DNA from: an uncultured Clostridia bacterium
GTDB taxonomy: Bacteria > Bacillota > Clostridia > TANB77 > UBA1234
Direction of reading: 5' to 3'
DNA: 56,265 nt
NCBI GenBank assembly: GCA_934132775.1
Contig: CAKPAA010000012.1
Location: 1 to 56,265, forward strand
In this document: in pieces, positions 42,648 to 53,200 of the stretch
Numbering within the stretch: the stretch's first letter is position 1
Layout of the letters: each line of letters begins with the position of its first letter
Notes under the pieces: generated by a model
What the model was told of the DNA's origin: nothing
Seen by the model: only the letters and a program-made list of their open reading frames with translations
The model's database searches: none
Position numbers and translations under genes: made by a program

Positions 42648-43547
42648 ATGAGAAGAATTATGCTAGTATTGTCTATAATAGTAACAATTGCTACAATATC
42701 AACAATGTGCTTTGCAACTACTATTGAAGGCGAAAACAATATAGGAACTTATAATGAGATAAGTGTGATAAATGGGGAAAGCAACTCTTCAATTATTAGA
42801 TGTGAAATTAAGGTGGTTACACCTGAAAACGGTGGAATATATCCAAATGGAAGAGTTAGAGTGAAAAAGGGAAATAATCAAAAATTTACTTTTGTGCCAG
42901 ATGATGGGTATGAGTTAAGCAAGATTTTGGTTGATGGCGAAGAAGTTGATGTTTTTGATTTTTATATTTTTAAAAATGTAAGGAGTGACCATACAATAGA
43001 GGCTATATTTGAGAAAAATACTTCAGATTGGGCAGAAAAAGAAATTGAAAATGCTAAGAAGAATGGACTTGTACCAACTGTTTTAGAAAATAAAGACCTA
43101 ACTTTGGAAATAACAAGATTAGAATTTGCTTCTGCTTGTGTGAAGTTATATGAAAAATTAACAAACGAAATTGCTACTGCTACTAAAACAGATGTTTTTG
43201 AAGATTGCAATGATACAGAAGTTTTAAAAGCTTTTGAACTTGGAATAACAAATGGTGTTAGTGAAACTGCTTTTGCACCTAATAGCAACATTACAAGAGA
43301 ACAAATTGCTACTATGCTTGCAAGAACAGTTGCCTTAACTGGTAGAGATACAGCTGTTTATACAAAAGATATTAAATTCGCTGATGAAAGTACTGTTTCA
43401 AGTTGGGCTAAGAATAGTGTTAGATATATGGCACAAGAAGAACTTATAATTGGTGTTGGTGAAGGCAAATTTGCTCCTACTGGAACAGCAACAAGAGAGC
43501 AAACATTGGCTATTTCTGAAAGAACATTTGAAAAATTCAGCAAGTAA
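42648..43547 (+). CDS. Secreted protein with a beta-repeat and SLH domains
   Basis: 299 residues. A signal peptide (cleavage after MCFA) is followed by a domain at residues about 50-125 of the InlB-B/divergent-repeat kind (VTPENGGIYPNGRVRVKKGNNQKFTFVPDDGYELSKILVDG, YIFKNVRSDHTIEAIF). Three SLH units follow (WAEKEIENAKKNGLVP; VFEDCNDTEVLKAF..ITNGVSETAFAPNSNITREQIA; FADESTVSSWAKNSV..IIGVGEGKFAPTGTATREQ). Wall-anchored surface protein. RBS GAAAGGACG. Terminated by the hairpin at 43647. Confidence 0.88.
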   Translation: MRRIMLVLSIIVTIATISTMCFATTIEGENNIGTYNEISVINGESNSSIIRCEIKVVTPENGGIYPNGRVRVKKGNNQKFTFVPDDGYELSKILVDGEEVDVFDFYIFKNVRSDHTIEAIFEKNTSDWAEKEIENAKKNGLVPTVLENKDLTLEITRLEFASACVKLYEKLTNEIATATKTDVFEDCNDTEVLKAFELGITNGVSETAFAPNSNITREQIATMLARTVALTGRDTAVYTKDIKFADESTVSSWAKNSVRYMAQEELIIGVGEGKFAPTGTATREQTLAISERTFEKFSK

Positions 43548-43646
43548 GATAATGTACAAAAATACGTAATGAAGCGCAGTACGCTTCACTATGAGAGCAT
43601 ATGTCTCTTTAATAGTGAAAAGCTAAAAGCTAGAATAATAATTACA

Positions 43647-43692
43647 AAACTACCTTAATCTTCATATAATATTAAAGATTAAGGCAGTTTTT
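43647..43692 (+). terminator. Terminator
   Basis: AACTACCTTAATCTT pairs, with one mismatch, to AAGATTAAGGCAGTT, followed by TTTG. A smaller TGAAGCG/CGCTTCA hairpin precedes it near 43570. Confidence 0.75.
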
Positions 43693-43746
43693 GTATCATT
43701 TTAGAATGAATTTATGATATAATACACGTAAGATTGGAGGTTTCAA

Positions 43747-44742
43747 ATGGATATAAATTACCCACCATATGCGATTACGGATAGAATGTTGAACTATGTA
43801 GCAGATATAATGAAAAAAGTCGGAGAGACTAATTATTTTGAGAAACTAAATAGGTATCCAGAGTTAAGAAGAAAGTCTAGAATTAAGTCAATACACTCTT
43901 CGCTGGCAATAGAAAATAATCAATTATCTTTATTTCAAGTTGAGGATGTAATTGACGGAAAAACTGTTATTGGAGAGCAAAAAGATATACAAGAAGTGAA
44001 AAATGCATATAATGCTTACGAGCAAATTGATAAAGTAAATCCTTATTCGTTGAAAGATTTAAAAAAATTACACGGAGTATTGACTTTCTTAATTGAAAAA
44101 GATGCTGGAAAGTTTAGAAATCACGGCGAAGGTGTTTATGATGGGGATGTCTGCATTTTTGCTTGCCCACCACATAAGTTAGTTCCATCTTTGATGGAAA
44201 ATTTGTTTAATTGGATGAATGAAGTTAAAGATGAAATAAATCCACTTATTTTATCATCTGTATTTCATTATGAATTTGTATTTATTCATCCGTTTCACGA
44301 TGGCAATGGAAGAACTGCAAGATTGTGGCAAACAGTGATATTGTCACATTGGGAAAAAGCGTTTACTTATTTACCTATTGAAAGTATGATTAAGAAAAAT
44401 CAAGATGAGTATTATTCTGTTATTCAAAAATGTAATAATGCTGGAAATTCAACAGAATTTATAGAATTTATGTTAAAAATGATAGACAACACGATAGATG
44501 AAACTCGTAAATTGGAAAAAATAGAATACACACCTAACTTTGTATTTTCTGAAAATGATAGAAAAGTAATAGACTGCATAAAAGAAAATATTATTATTGG
44601 TACGAAAGATATTATTCTTAAAACTCAAATTGCTGATAGAACTGTAAGAAGAATTCTTAAAAAGCTAGTTGATAACAAAGTTGTTGAAATTGTTGGTAAT
44701 GCTGAGAAAGCTCCTAATAAGAAATATAAAATGGCAGAGTAA
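43747..44742 (+). CDS. Fic-domain protein (autoinhibited class) with C-terminal winged helix
   Basis: 331 residues. The Fic active-site loop HPFHDGNGRTAR is complete (residues about 181-192). An N-terminal inhibitory motif of the S/TxxxEN type is visible (SLAIEN), typical of class II Fic proteins whose activity is held off in cis. The C-terminal 60 residues look like a winged helix (KDIILKTQIADRTVRRILKKLVDNKVVEIVG). Fic enzymes usually AMPylate hydroxyl side chains; the target is unknown. The stop codon lies inside an 11-base tandem repeat. RBS TTGGAGG. Confidence 0.92.
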   Translation: MDINYPPYAITDRMLNYVADIMKKVGETNYFEKLNRYPELRRKSRIKSIHSSLAIENNQLSLFQVEDVIDGKTVIGEQKDIQEVKNAYNAYEQIDKVNPYSLKDLKKLHGVLTFLIEKDAGKFRNHGEGVYDGDVCIFACPPHKLVPSLMENLFNWMNEVKDEINPLILSSVFHYEFVFIHPFHDGNGRTARLWQTVILSHWEKAFTYLPIESMIKKNQDEYYSVIQKCNNAGNSTEFIEFMLKMIDNTIDETRKLEKIEYTPNFVFSENDRKVIDCIKENIIIGTKDIILKTQIADRTVRRILKKLVDNKVVEIVGNAEKAPNKKYKMAE

Positions 44743-44782
44743 TGGCAGAGCAATGACAGAGTAATGGCAGAGTAATGGCAGA
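44732..44782 (+). repeat. 11-base tandem repeat across the fic stop codon
   Basis: About five copies of TGGCAGAGTAA with single-base variants. The first contains the end (MAE) and stop of the Fic frame. Because the unit is not a multiple of three, copies after the first place stops in all frames. Confidence 0.75.
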
Positions 44783-44896
44783 GCTCGCACTTCAAAAATT
44801 TTTATTTTGCATTTTTTCTTTTTGTTCTATTCTCCTTTACTTGTACATATAGTTTAGTAAAGTCAAGTGTACAAACACAAAAAAGGAGGGTATATA

Positions 44897-46372
44897 ATGA
44901 ATAACTACAGTATATATCACGATATTGCAACTAGAACAAATGGAGACATATATATAGGTGTGGTTGGTCCTGTTAGAACTGGTAAATCTACGTTTATTAA
45001 AAACTTTATGGATATTGCAGTGTTGCCTAATATTAAAGATGAATTTAAAGCTAGGAGAGCACAAGATGAGTTACCTCAAAGTTCAAATGGAAAAACTATA
45101 ATGACTACCGAGCCTAAATTTGTTCCTAATGAGGCGGCAGAGGTCGTGATGGACAATGTGAAATTTAAAGTTAGAATGATAGATTGCGTGGGGTATCTTG
45201 TAAAAAACGCAGTTGGACATTTGGAGGGTGATGTTCCTCGAATGGTAAATACACCTTGGTTTGATGAGCAAATTCCTTTTGAAGAAGCTGCTGAGATAGG
45301 CACTAAAAAGGTAATTGAAGAACACTCAACAATCGGAATTCTTGTTACAACTGATGGAACTGTGACTGAACTTAATAGAGAGGACTACATAGATGCAGAA
45401 GAACGTGTTGCAAGGGAATTAAAGGCACAAAATAAACCTTTTGTAATCTTGCTTAATACGAGCAATCCTAACACTGGCGAAGCACAAGCACTTTGCAAGG
45501 AATTGGAAAATAAATATGATGCTCCTGTGCTTGCAACTAATTGCTTAAATTTATCTGAAAATGATATTAACAACATATTGGGCAAGATATTGTATGAGTT
45601 TCCAGTTAATGAGATTGATGTTAATCTGCCTCATTGGGTTGAAAATTTAGATGGAGATCATTGGCTTAAAAAGGATATTTTATCTACTGTTAGAAATAAA
45701 TTTGCTAATATACAAAATTTAAGACAAATACAAAATGTGCTAAATGATATAGGAAATGAGGAAATTGTAGATAAGTTAAATTTAGATACAATAGAGCTTG
45801 GCGATGGTAAAGCAATTGTTAATGTAATGCTTGATAATAGCTTATTTTATAAAATACTTACTGAAATATCTGGTTTTGATGTTAAAGAAGAAGGCGATTT
45901 GTTTGGCATTGTAACCTCGCTTGCGCAGAGAAAGAAAAGCTACGATAAGATTGCAGCTGCTTTGAATGATGTGGATAGGAAGGGGTATGGAATTGTAACA
46001 CCTAATATGGAAGACTTAACATTGGAAGAACCTGAAATCGTAAAGCAGGGATCAAAATTTGGTGTTAAACTTCGTGCAAAAGCTCCTAGCTTGCACATTA
46101 TAAAGGCCGAAATAGAAACTGAGATTTCTCCAATAGTTGGAAGCGAAAAGCAGTCGGAAGAATTGGTAAATTATTTGATGAAAGAATTTGAAGATAATCC
46201 AACAAGTATTTGGGAGTCTAATATATTTGGAAAATCATTGCACGAGTTAGTAAATGAGGGATTACAAAATAAATTATATAAAATGCCAGAAGAGGCTCAA
46301 TGCAAGCTTCAAGAAACTCTTGAAAGAATAATAAATGAGGGAAGTGGAGGTCTTATTTGTATAATTCTTTAA
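44897..46372 (+). CDS. spoIVA: Stage IV sporulation protein A
   Basis: 491 residues, the same length as B. subtilis SpoIVA. ATG 44897 follows AAAAGGAGGG; it matches the family start (IYHDIATRTNGDIYIGVVG), while a frame opening at 44867 does not. Walker A is GPVRTGKST. Other blocks: AQDELPQSSNGKTIMTTEPKFVP, VRMIDCVGYLV, and the conserved C-terminus GGLICIIL. SpoIVA is the ATPase that polymerises as the base layer of the spore coat around the forespore. This is strong evidence for an endospore former. Expected under mother-cell sigma-E, but I could not identify such a promoter. Confidence 0.97.
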   Translation: MNNYSIYHDIATRTNGDIYIGVVGPVRTGKSTFIKNFMDIAVLPNIKDEFKARRAQDELPQSSNGKTIMTTEPKFVPNEAAEVVMDNVKFKVRMIDCVGYLVKNAVGHLEGDVPRMVNTPWFDEQIPFEEAAEIGTKKVIEEHSTIGILVTTDGTVTELNREDYIDAEERVARELKAQNKPFVILLNTSNPNTGEAQALCKELENKYDAPVLATNCLNLSENDINNILGKILYEFPVNEIDVNLPHWVENLDGDHWLKKDILSTVRNKFANIQNLRQIQNVLNDIGNEEIVDKLNLDTIELGDGKAIVNVMLDNSLFYKILTEISGFDVKEEGDLFGIVTSLAQRKKSYDKIAAALNDVDRKGYGIVTPNMEDLTLEEPEIVKQGSKFGVKLRAKAPSLHIIKAEIETEISPIVGSEKQSEELVNYLMKEFEDNPTSIWESNIFGKSLHELVNEGLQNKLYKMPEEAQCKLQETLERIINEGSGGLICIIL

Positions 46373-46498
46373 AACACTAAATATGTATTTTATGGGTAAT
46401 ATAAACGGCTTAGAGTGTGTGATGTGCAAAGCAAATTAAAGAATGTTATTATTTTCATCTGAGATTATTATAAATAGAAATAGAAAGAAAATTTACAA

Positions 46499-46537
46499 AA
46501 ATGTTACAGAAATGTTAAATTACTGTAACATTTTTTT
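46499..46537 (+). terminator. Terminator downstream of spoIVA
   Basis: AAATGTTACAG pairs perfectly with CTGTAACATTT around 13 bases, followed by TTTTCTTTT. Confidence 0.85.
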
Positions 46538-46606
46538 CTTTTCTGTTCTCAAAAAGTTCATTATGATAAAATATTATCGGATAATTTTATATAAGGAGGA
46601 GAAAAA

Positions 46607-47206
46607 ATGAGTATTAAACGCATAATGGTAGTTTGTTGCCTATGTATAGCCATTTGTACGATTTCATTTGCTTCAAGTTTTAGTGATATTGCAAGTGAGC
46701 ACTGGGCATTTAACTACGTTAATGAATTAACAACCAAAGGCGTTATAAATGGTTATCCAGATGGCACTTTTAGACCTGATGGAACTATTTCAAAAGCTGA
46801 ATTTATTAAGCTTGTTATAATGGCGTCTTTGCCAGAAGAAGTTGATATAGCTGATGCTCCATCTGCTATGAACAACTGGGCTGGACAAGTTGTTGCAGTT
46901 GCACAAACATATCAAGTAATTGATCCAGGATTTATAACTGAAACTAATATGAATGAACCAATTACGAGAATGGAAATGGCTTTGATAATAGCAAAGGCAG
47001 ATGTATTTTTAAGAGGTAATGCCTTAGATTTGAGCAAATCGTTGACTTTTAATGATTATGACGAAATGGACAGAGAACAAATCACTTATTTAACTCACGC
47101 AGTTAGTAAAGGCCTAATTACTGGTTACACAGATAATACTTTCAAACCTGCTAAGAATATGAACAGAGCAGAAGCAGCAACAATGATTTATAGATATACG
47201 AAATAA
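46607..47206 (+). CDS. Small secreted SLH-domain protein (second copy)
   Basis: 199 residues. Signal peptide (cleavage after ISFA) and three SLH units: FSDIASEHWAFNYV...INGYPDGTFRPDGTISKAEF, a degenerate middle unit, and FNDYDEMDREQITYL...ITGYTDNTFKPAKNMNRAEA. Closely related to the protein at 20708, and likewise followed at once by a giant exoprotein. RBS AAGGAGGAG. Confidence 0.9.
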   Translation: MSIKRIMVVCCLCIAICTISFASSFSDIASEHWAFNYVNELTTKGVINGYPDGTFRPDGTISKAEFIKLVIMASLPEEVDIADAPSAMNNWAGQVVAVAQTYQVIDPGFITETNMNEPITRMEMALIIAKADVFLRGNALDLSKSLTFNDYDEMDREQITYLTHAVSKGLITGYTDNTFKPAKNMNRAEAATMIYRYTK

Positions 47207-47214
47207 GGAGGTGA

Positions 47215-50200
47215 ATGGAGCAGATGAAGAACAAAGTAATTAGTATTTTATTAGTAGCAATGATTATTATACTTGGTGCTATGAGCATATCTTTTGCAAA
47301 AGATTCTTTGGATGGAACGCTAATAGCTGCAAAGACTTCAAGCAGTTCTTCTAGCAAGAAGGGGAGTATTAAGATATGCAAGCACAAGAATAAAAGTAGA
47401 TCTACTTCAGGATGTACTTACTATGAAATAAGATGTGACGATTGCGGAAGAAAAATTTCTTCAGGTGGTTATAAAAATCATAATTATGGTGGTTGGTCAT
47501 CAAATAAAGATGGTCACTGGCGTACTTGCAGTAGATGTGGAGACAAAGATTCGCATGGACATTCTGGTGGAACGTGGTATCCAATAGCTGCAAACCATTA
47601 CAAAGATTGCAGTGTGTGTGGATATAAAAAATACACTGGTGCAGCACACGACAGAAATTATAAAAAAAATATAAATGATAAAACAATTCACGAAACATAT
47701 TGCAAAACTTGCTGGGATGCAGGCTACGAAGGTGTAAATAAAGGAACTGAAAACCACACTTGGAGTGGTGGAGAGGATAGTCCTCATAAATGTTCAGGAT
47801 GGCCTTGCGGCTACGAGAGAACTTCAAGTGATGGAATGCCTTATCACTATTATGGAATAAATAATGGAGACACAATTGGCACAACGGCGTATAGTTGTCA
47901 ATTATCTGGCTGTGGAAAAGGTATTACTCTTTCAACTGATGGCTCTATTGGTGGATTAGATGCAGGTCAATATACTTGTTCTGATGCAGAAGTACAAATG
48001 CCAAATCCGCCTACTTTTCGTTCAGGAGTTTATACAGCTAAATTTTCTGGTCAAATTAGAGATATGAGTGGAAATGTAGTAAGTGGACTTAAAGTTCCAG
48101 ATAGTTGGATAACTTTATATGGTTGGACTCAAAAAAATATTGAGTCCCATAGAAAAGCTAATAGCGAATATAAAAAAGAATATGAAAAAATTATTGATGC
48201 GTTGTATGGACAAGATTTAGCATACGAAGACTCATATATAAACAAGAACGGTGAAAAGATCACTAGGGAAGTTAACGGACTTGCAGAAGGCAATATGAAT
48301 TCTTGGAATCCTGTTTTTGGAGAGGCAGGTATGGAGTCAATAAAAAATGGGGCAACGTATAAGGCAACTCAAAAATATAATTCTGGTGGGCATCAATTTG
48401 AGCTTGGTTTTTATCCTGGTAGTGGTGGCTGGATGTTTAGAGGTAGCCAACTATTTCAAGCTAGCTCTGGTATAAACGGACTTTTATTCCAAGCTGGTGG
48501 CGGATATAAAAAAGAAGCACCAGTAAAGATATATGCAGATATATATTATTGTTATAGAACTTTGGACGGAAAAGTTCCAAAGAACGGCTATCAATATTTA
48601 TACAAACATTCTTCTGAAGTTGTTTATAATGGCGGAAGAAGAACGGTTACTGTTGATGTTACAGCTGACCTAGATAAAATCGATTTGACAGGTTACAGAT
48701 ATGTTGGTAGTGATAAGAGCATTGGTCAAATGGGCAAGATTGGAATTTCAAGTTTTAGTGAGAGTGCAAGAACAACTAATCCAACTGCCAAAGTAACAGT
48801 AGGTTTTGATTACAGAACTTCTGCTGCTATCGTAACATTCTTTGTTGAACCAGTTAAATTATATTATGGTCACGTTGCAATTGATTATAAAGGAAGAACA
48901 CAAGATATAGTTGCACCAAGTTTAACAAATACAACTGGACTTGAATTCCCTGATTATTATAATGGAACAAGATGTGTTATTAGTGATATTAGATCATTAA
49001 ATAAATTCTTCTGGCCAGGTTTTATTTTGCAAAACACTAAAACATATCAATATGCTGGAACAAGCACAATTTCGTCATATAATCAAAGTGGCTTGATCTT
49101 TGACAAATATTATGATGCTGATGAAACTACAGTGTATGTCCCTAATAAATCAGGTAACAGACTTGTTGCTAAGTCTAGTGTACCAAGCAGATACATAAAG
49201 AGCGATGAATCGAGTACAAAAAATTCTAAACTATATATTCAAGAAGAAGCTGGCTATGCTAGTGATAAGCAGTTCTATTATTACTACAACACACCAACTT
49301 TGAGAATAGAGCATAGAGATTATGATTCAACTAATTTATTACAAGATAGAAAGAACCAAGGCTTGGAATATTTAGTTCAAATATTGCATCAATATGCCTT
49401 AGTTACATCTTTGATAACAGATAATATTGGTTCTGATGGAAGTACAATTCATAATTTAATAGTGAATGATTTGCAAACAGGAACTAAATCTTTCTCATAT
49501 AATTTTGGAAATAGAGATTTAGTACAAGTTCAAATTTATGAAATTGACTCATCTGGCAGAGAGAGCTTGTACGGAACTTTATACAGTGAAGATGAATATA
49601 AACCAAGAAACGGAAAGAGCTATAAGGTTACTAACTATGGTGGCGTATTTGAAAAGTATTACACTGATTCTTTGAGTAATATCGTTAGTCAAATTAGCCA
49701 AACATCAACAACATTTAATACAAATAAAAACTGGAGAATTGTATTTAATTATAGACCTGTTGAGAGAGTTTATATAAGCTTTATGGATTTGAAAGGCAAT
49801 AAGATATTTATAAGAGATCCTCAAAATCCTGGCAAGTATCTTCCTGAAATAACAAGCAAGATAGATAAAGTAAATGGATACAAACATCTTGTTACAGATT
49901 TAGGAACTGACGGAAATTACAGAGCTTTGGGTTACACAGAGGATAAAGAAAAATACATACGTGATTATTCAAAAGCGAAAGAAACATCTAATGGAACAAC
50001 ATTAACTGTTCCTGGAAATACTGGTGATAGATATATTGTTATATATTATTCAACAGAGAAAACAGTTTTAATTGAATATAAGGATACAAAGGGCAACACA
50101 ATTAAAGATCCAACCACGTTGGAAGTGCCTGACACAGGTACAATTGCGGAAGTGCCAGTAATTAACTTATATGAGGTTGTTGAATATAAGAAGAATGAAA

Positions 50201-53200
50201 ATGCTGAGGACCCTAACAGTAAAACAGAAGACAAGCCATCAAGTCCTTTAACCAAAGACGATAAGCAAATAAGTGTACCAAGCACAGATCATAATCAGCA
50301 TATAATTATTTATTATGAAGCAAAAGAAGCACTAAAAGTTGAGTACAGAGAAAAAGGAACAGAGAAAGCACTTACAGTTCCACCAGAGTATCAGTCAACG
50401 ACTTGGGTTGAAATTCCTGAAACAGGAGTTAAAATAGAAGTGCCTGTGGTTCCTGGTTATGAAGTTAGATTTTATAAGTATAACGATAACTACAACGGAA
50501 CAGATAGCACGATAAATGGACCTGAAAGACAGGTTGGAACTTCAATTCCTGTTGGTTCAAATGGTAATAATCAATATGTGATTATTTATTATGAAAAAGT
50601 TAAAGAGACTTCTAAGTTAATTATTGAGTATAGAGAAAATACACCAGATGGAGAAGAACTTAGAGATCCTAGTGAGACAGATATACCAGTTGGAGAAGAA
50701 ACAAAAATAATTCCACCAGATATAGATGGATACACACCAACAGATTGGGTTAAACCAGATGGTTCAACGAGTAATGATATAGAAAATATTATTGTTGTTG
50801 GTGAACCAAATGGACAAAAGAAGATTATAATTATTTACAAAAAGACAAATGAAGAGCCAGGAGAAACACCTACTGAACCTGGTGTTATAACTCCAGATGA
50901 CAATAAGCAAAAAGTTGTATTAAGAGCTAATACAGGAGACACAGATCCTGAAAAATGTAAAGAAGAATACAATGTTGATGTGGCAATTCCTACATCAGAA
51001 GACTTATATACTACGGGGGATGTTTATAGTTATAGATTTGTTACAGATATAGTTGAAGCGCCTTACACAGAAAATATCAAAGTAAGAATTTCACAAGACT
51101 ATTATACAAACTTAGATAATCTTTCAAAAGAAACAAGAGGCACTGTAACAACTCCACCATTAGACATTCAAATTAAGTATAATTATTATGATATTAAGAA
51201 AGCTGAACTTTATGATTTGAAACAAATGATTATAATAAATGAAGCTTTGAAGAATTATAATGGCTATGATTATGATACAGGAGCAACTGGTAGATATGAA
51301 GCTGGAAGGGCAACATTAGGTGTAAGCAAAAACATTCCAGACATTTTATATGAATTGCCAGAGGGAATTGGTCTTGAAGCAGATAAGAGAATACAGTTGA
51401 AGAGTAATGCTGGATACAAGGTTACAAAAGGTGCTGATGGTGTATACGATATTAAATTACAAGATATTGCATACGTAAAACCAAATGAAGCAGAATTTAG
51501 AGCAATGTACGAAATGGAAGCTGACGGTATCGTTGAAAAATGTACATTTATTAGGGTACAAACTTTAAAGATACAGATGGCTGGTACAAGCGATGTAACT
51601 ATATTAACAGGTGAGCAATATAACTTACCAAAGAAATCAGAAGCTTTGAAATCAGTTAATTATTACATACCATACACAGCAGGAAGAGCACCATTATATA
51701 GTTTCTTCCACAATAAAGATTTATTTGTACAAGAATCAGCTTTGAATAAAAACTATGTTACAACATTTGAAGGTGATTACAGACTAATTAGAGCAGTTGA
51801 AAACAATGCTCAACCACCTAAAAAATATGAACCTAGAAAGATTGCTTCGGATCCTGAAAGTGGTAAAAGACTTGGTGTTGAAAAACTTACAGTTAACTCA
51901 CTTAATGTTCATACACCAATAATAAATAAAGTTACTTTGACACCACTACAAGACAATACAAATTCAACGCAATTAGCAAGTGGTAAAATTCAAGGCAATT
52001 CGGCTAAATACAATAATTCAACTATATTGAATTTAGACAAGCAATTTACAATAACAATACCAAATGCAGGTGCACATATTAACAGCATCGGATACGGAAA
52101 CAAAAACTTCAACGTAACAGGAACACTTGCAAATGATAGTACAGGAACAATAAATGGAACAAGAATGGAACGTAATAATTTAAATATGATAACAGAAGAT
52201 TATTTAAATAAATACGGAATTGAAACAGAAGAAAATTCATATGGACCAACATTTGCAGAAATGAAACTTATAAAATTCCCATATGATGTATATTTGTTAA
52301 ATGTAGATAAAGGCGATGCTTCAAGACAACAAAAAGGCGAACCACAATTATTTAAAGCAAATGAATGGTATAACTTGTACGATTACATCAAGCCGAGCGT
52401 TGCAACATATACATTTGTATTACCAGTATGGGTAAAAGATGCACACGAATATAAAGTAGCAAATGGAGAAGGAATTTATGTATTGATAGTTGCAGAAAAC
52501 TGTCCAGGAGATAAATTAGCAGCGGCAAAAGCAAATCCAGCTTCTGTAAATAAGAGCACACAAAATGATAAAAATACATACATATTAGGAAAAACATTTG
52601 ATACATATGTTTCAGGTAGAGTGTATGACATAGAAATAAGAGATACAGACGACCCAGGATATATGGGTAAAGTTCCGGCATTAAAATGTGCAAAATTACC
52701 ACTAGCACAAGCAGGACAAGTAAAAGCATATAAATTAGGATTAAAACTAGGATATAGATTTTACTTTGACTTAAAGACAAAAGGCATTGCCAACAATGCT
52801 GTAAAACTAGCACCAAAGATATATTACGTGCCAGCAACAGGTGGAAATGCAACAGCTGATATATCACTTTTCTATCACACAAAAACAACATTGTACAACA
52901 AACTAACAGAAAAAGATTTGAACGTTAATATGATAATGGCATCAACACACGGAAGTGTTAACAACACAAAATACACAATTGAAACAGTAGCAGCTAAGGC
53001 ATTAAATACATCAAGAATATTCACATCAAGCAACGTTATTGGAAAACTAAATGCAGGACTTGTGTTAAGGTCAGGAATCGAAAGATTACCATATGATAAC
53101 TTAACAGAAGAAATGTCAGTATGTGGATTCAGTACATTTGGATTAGAGAAGTTCTTAGCAAGTGCAAAACAAAGTGCGACAATAAACGGAAACGAACACA

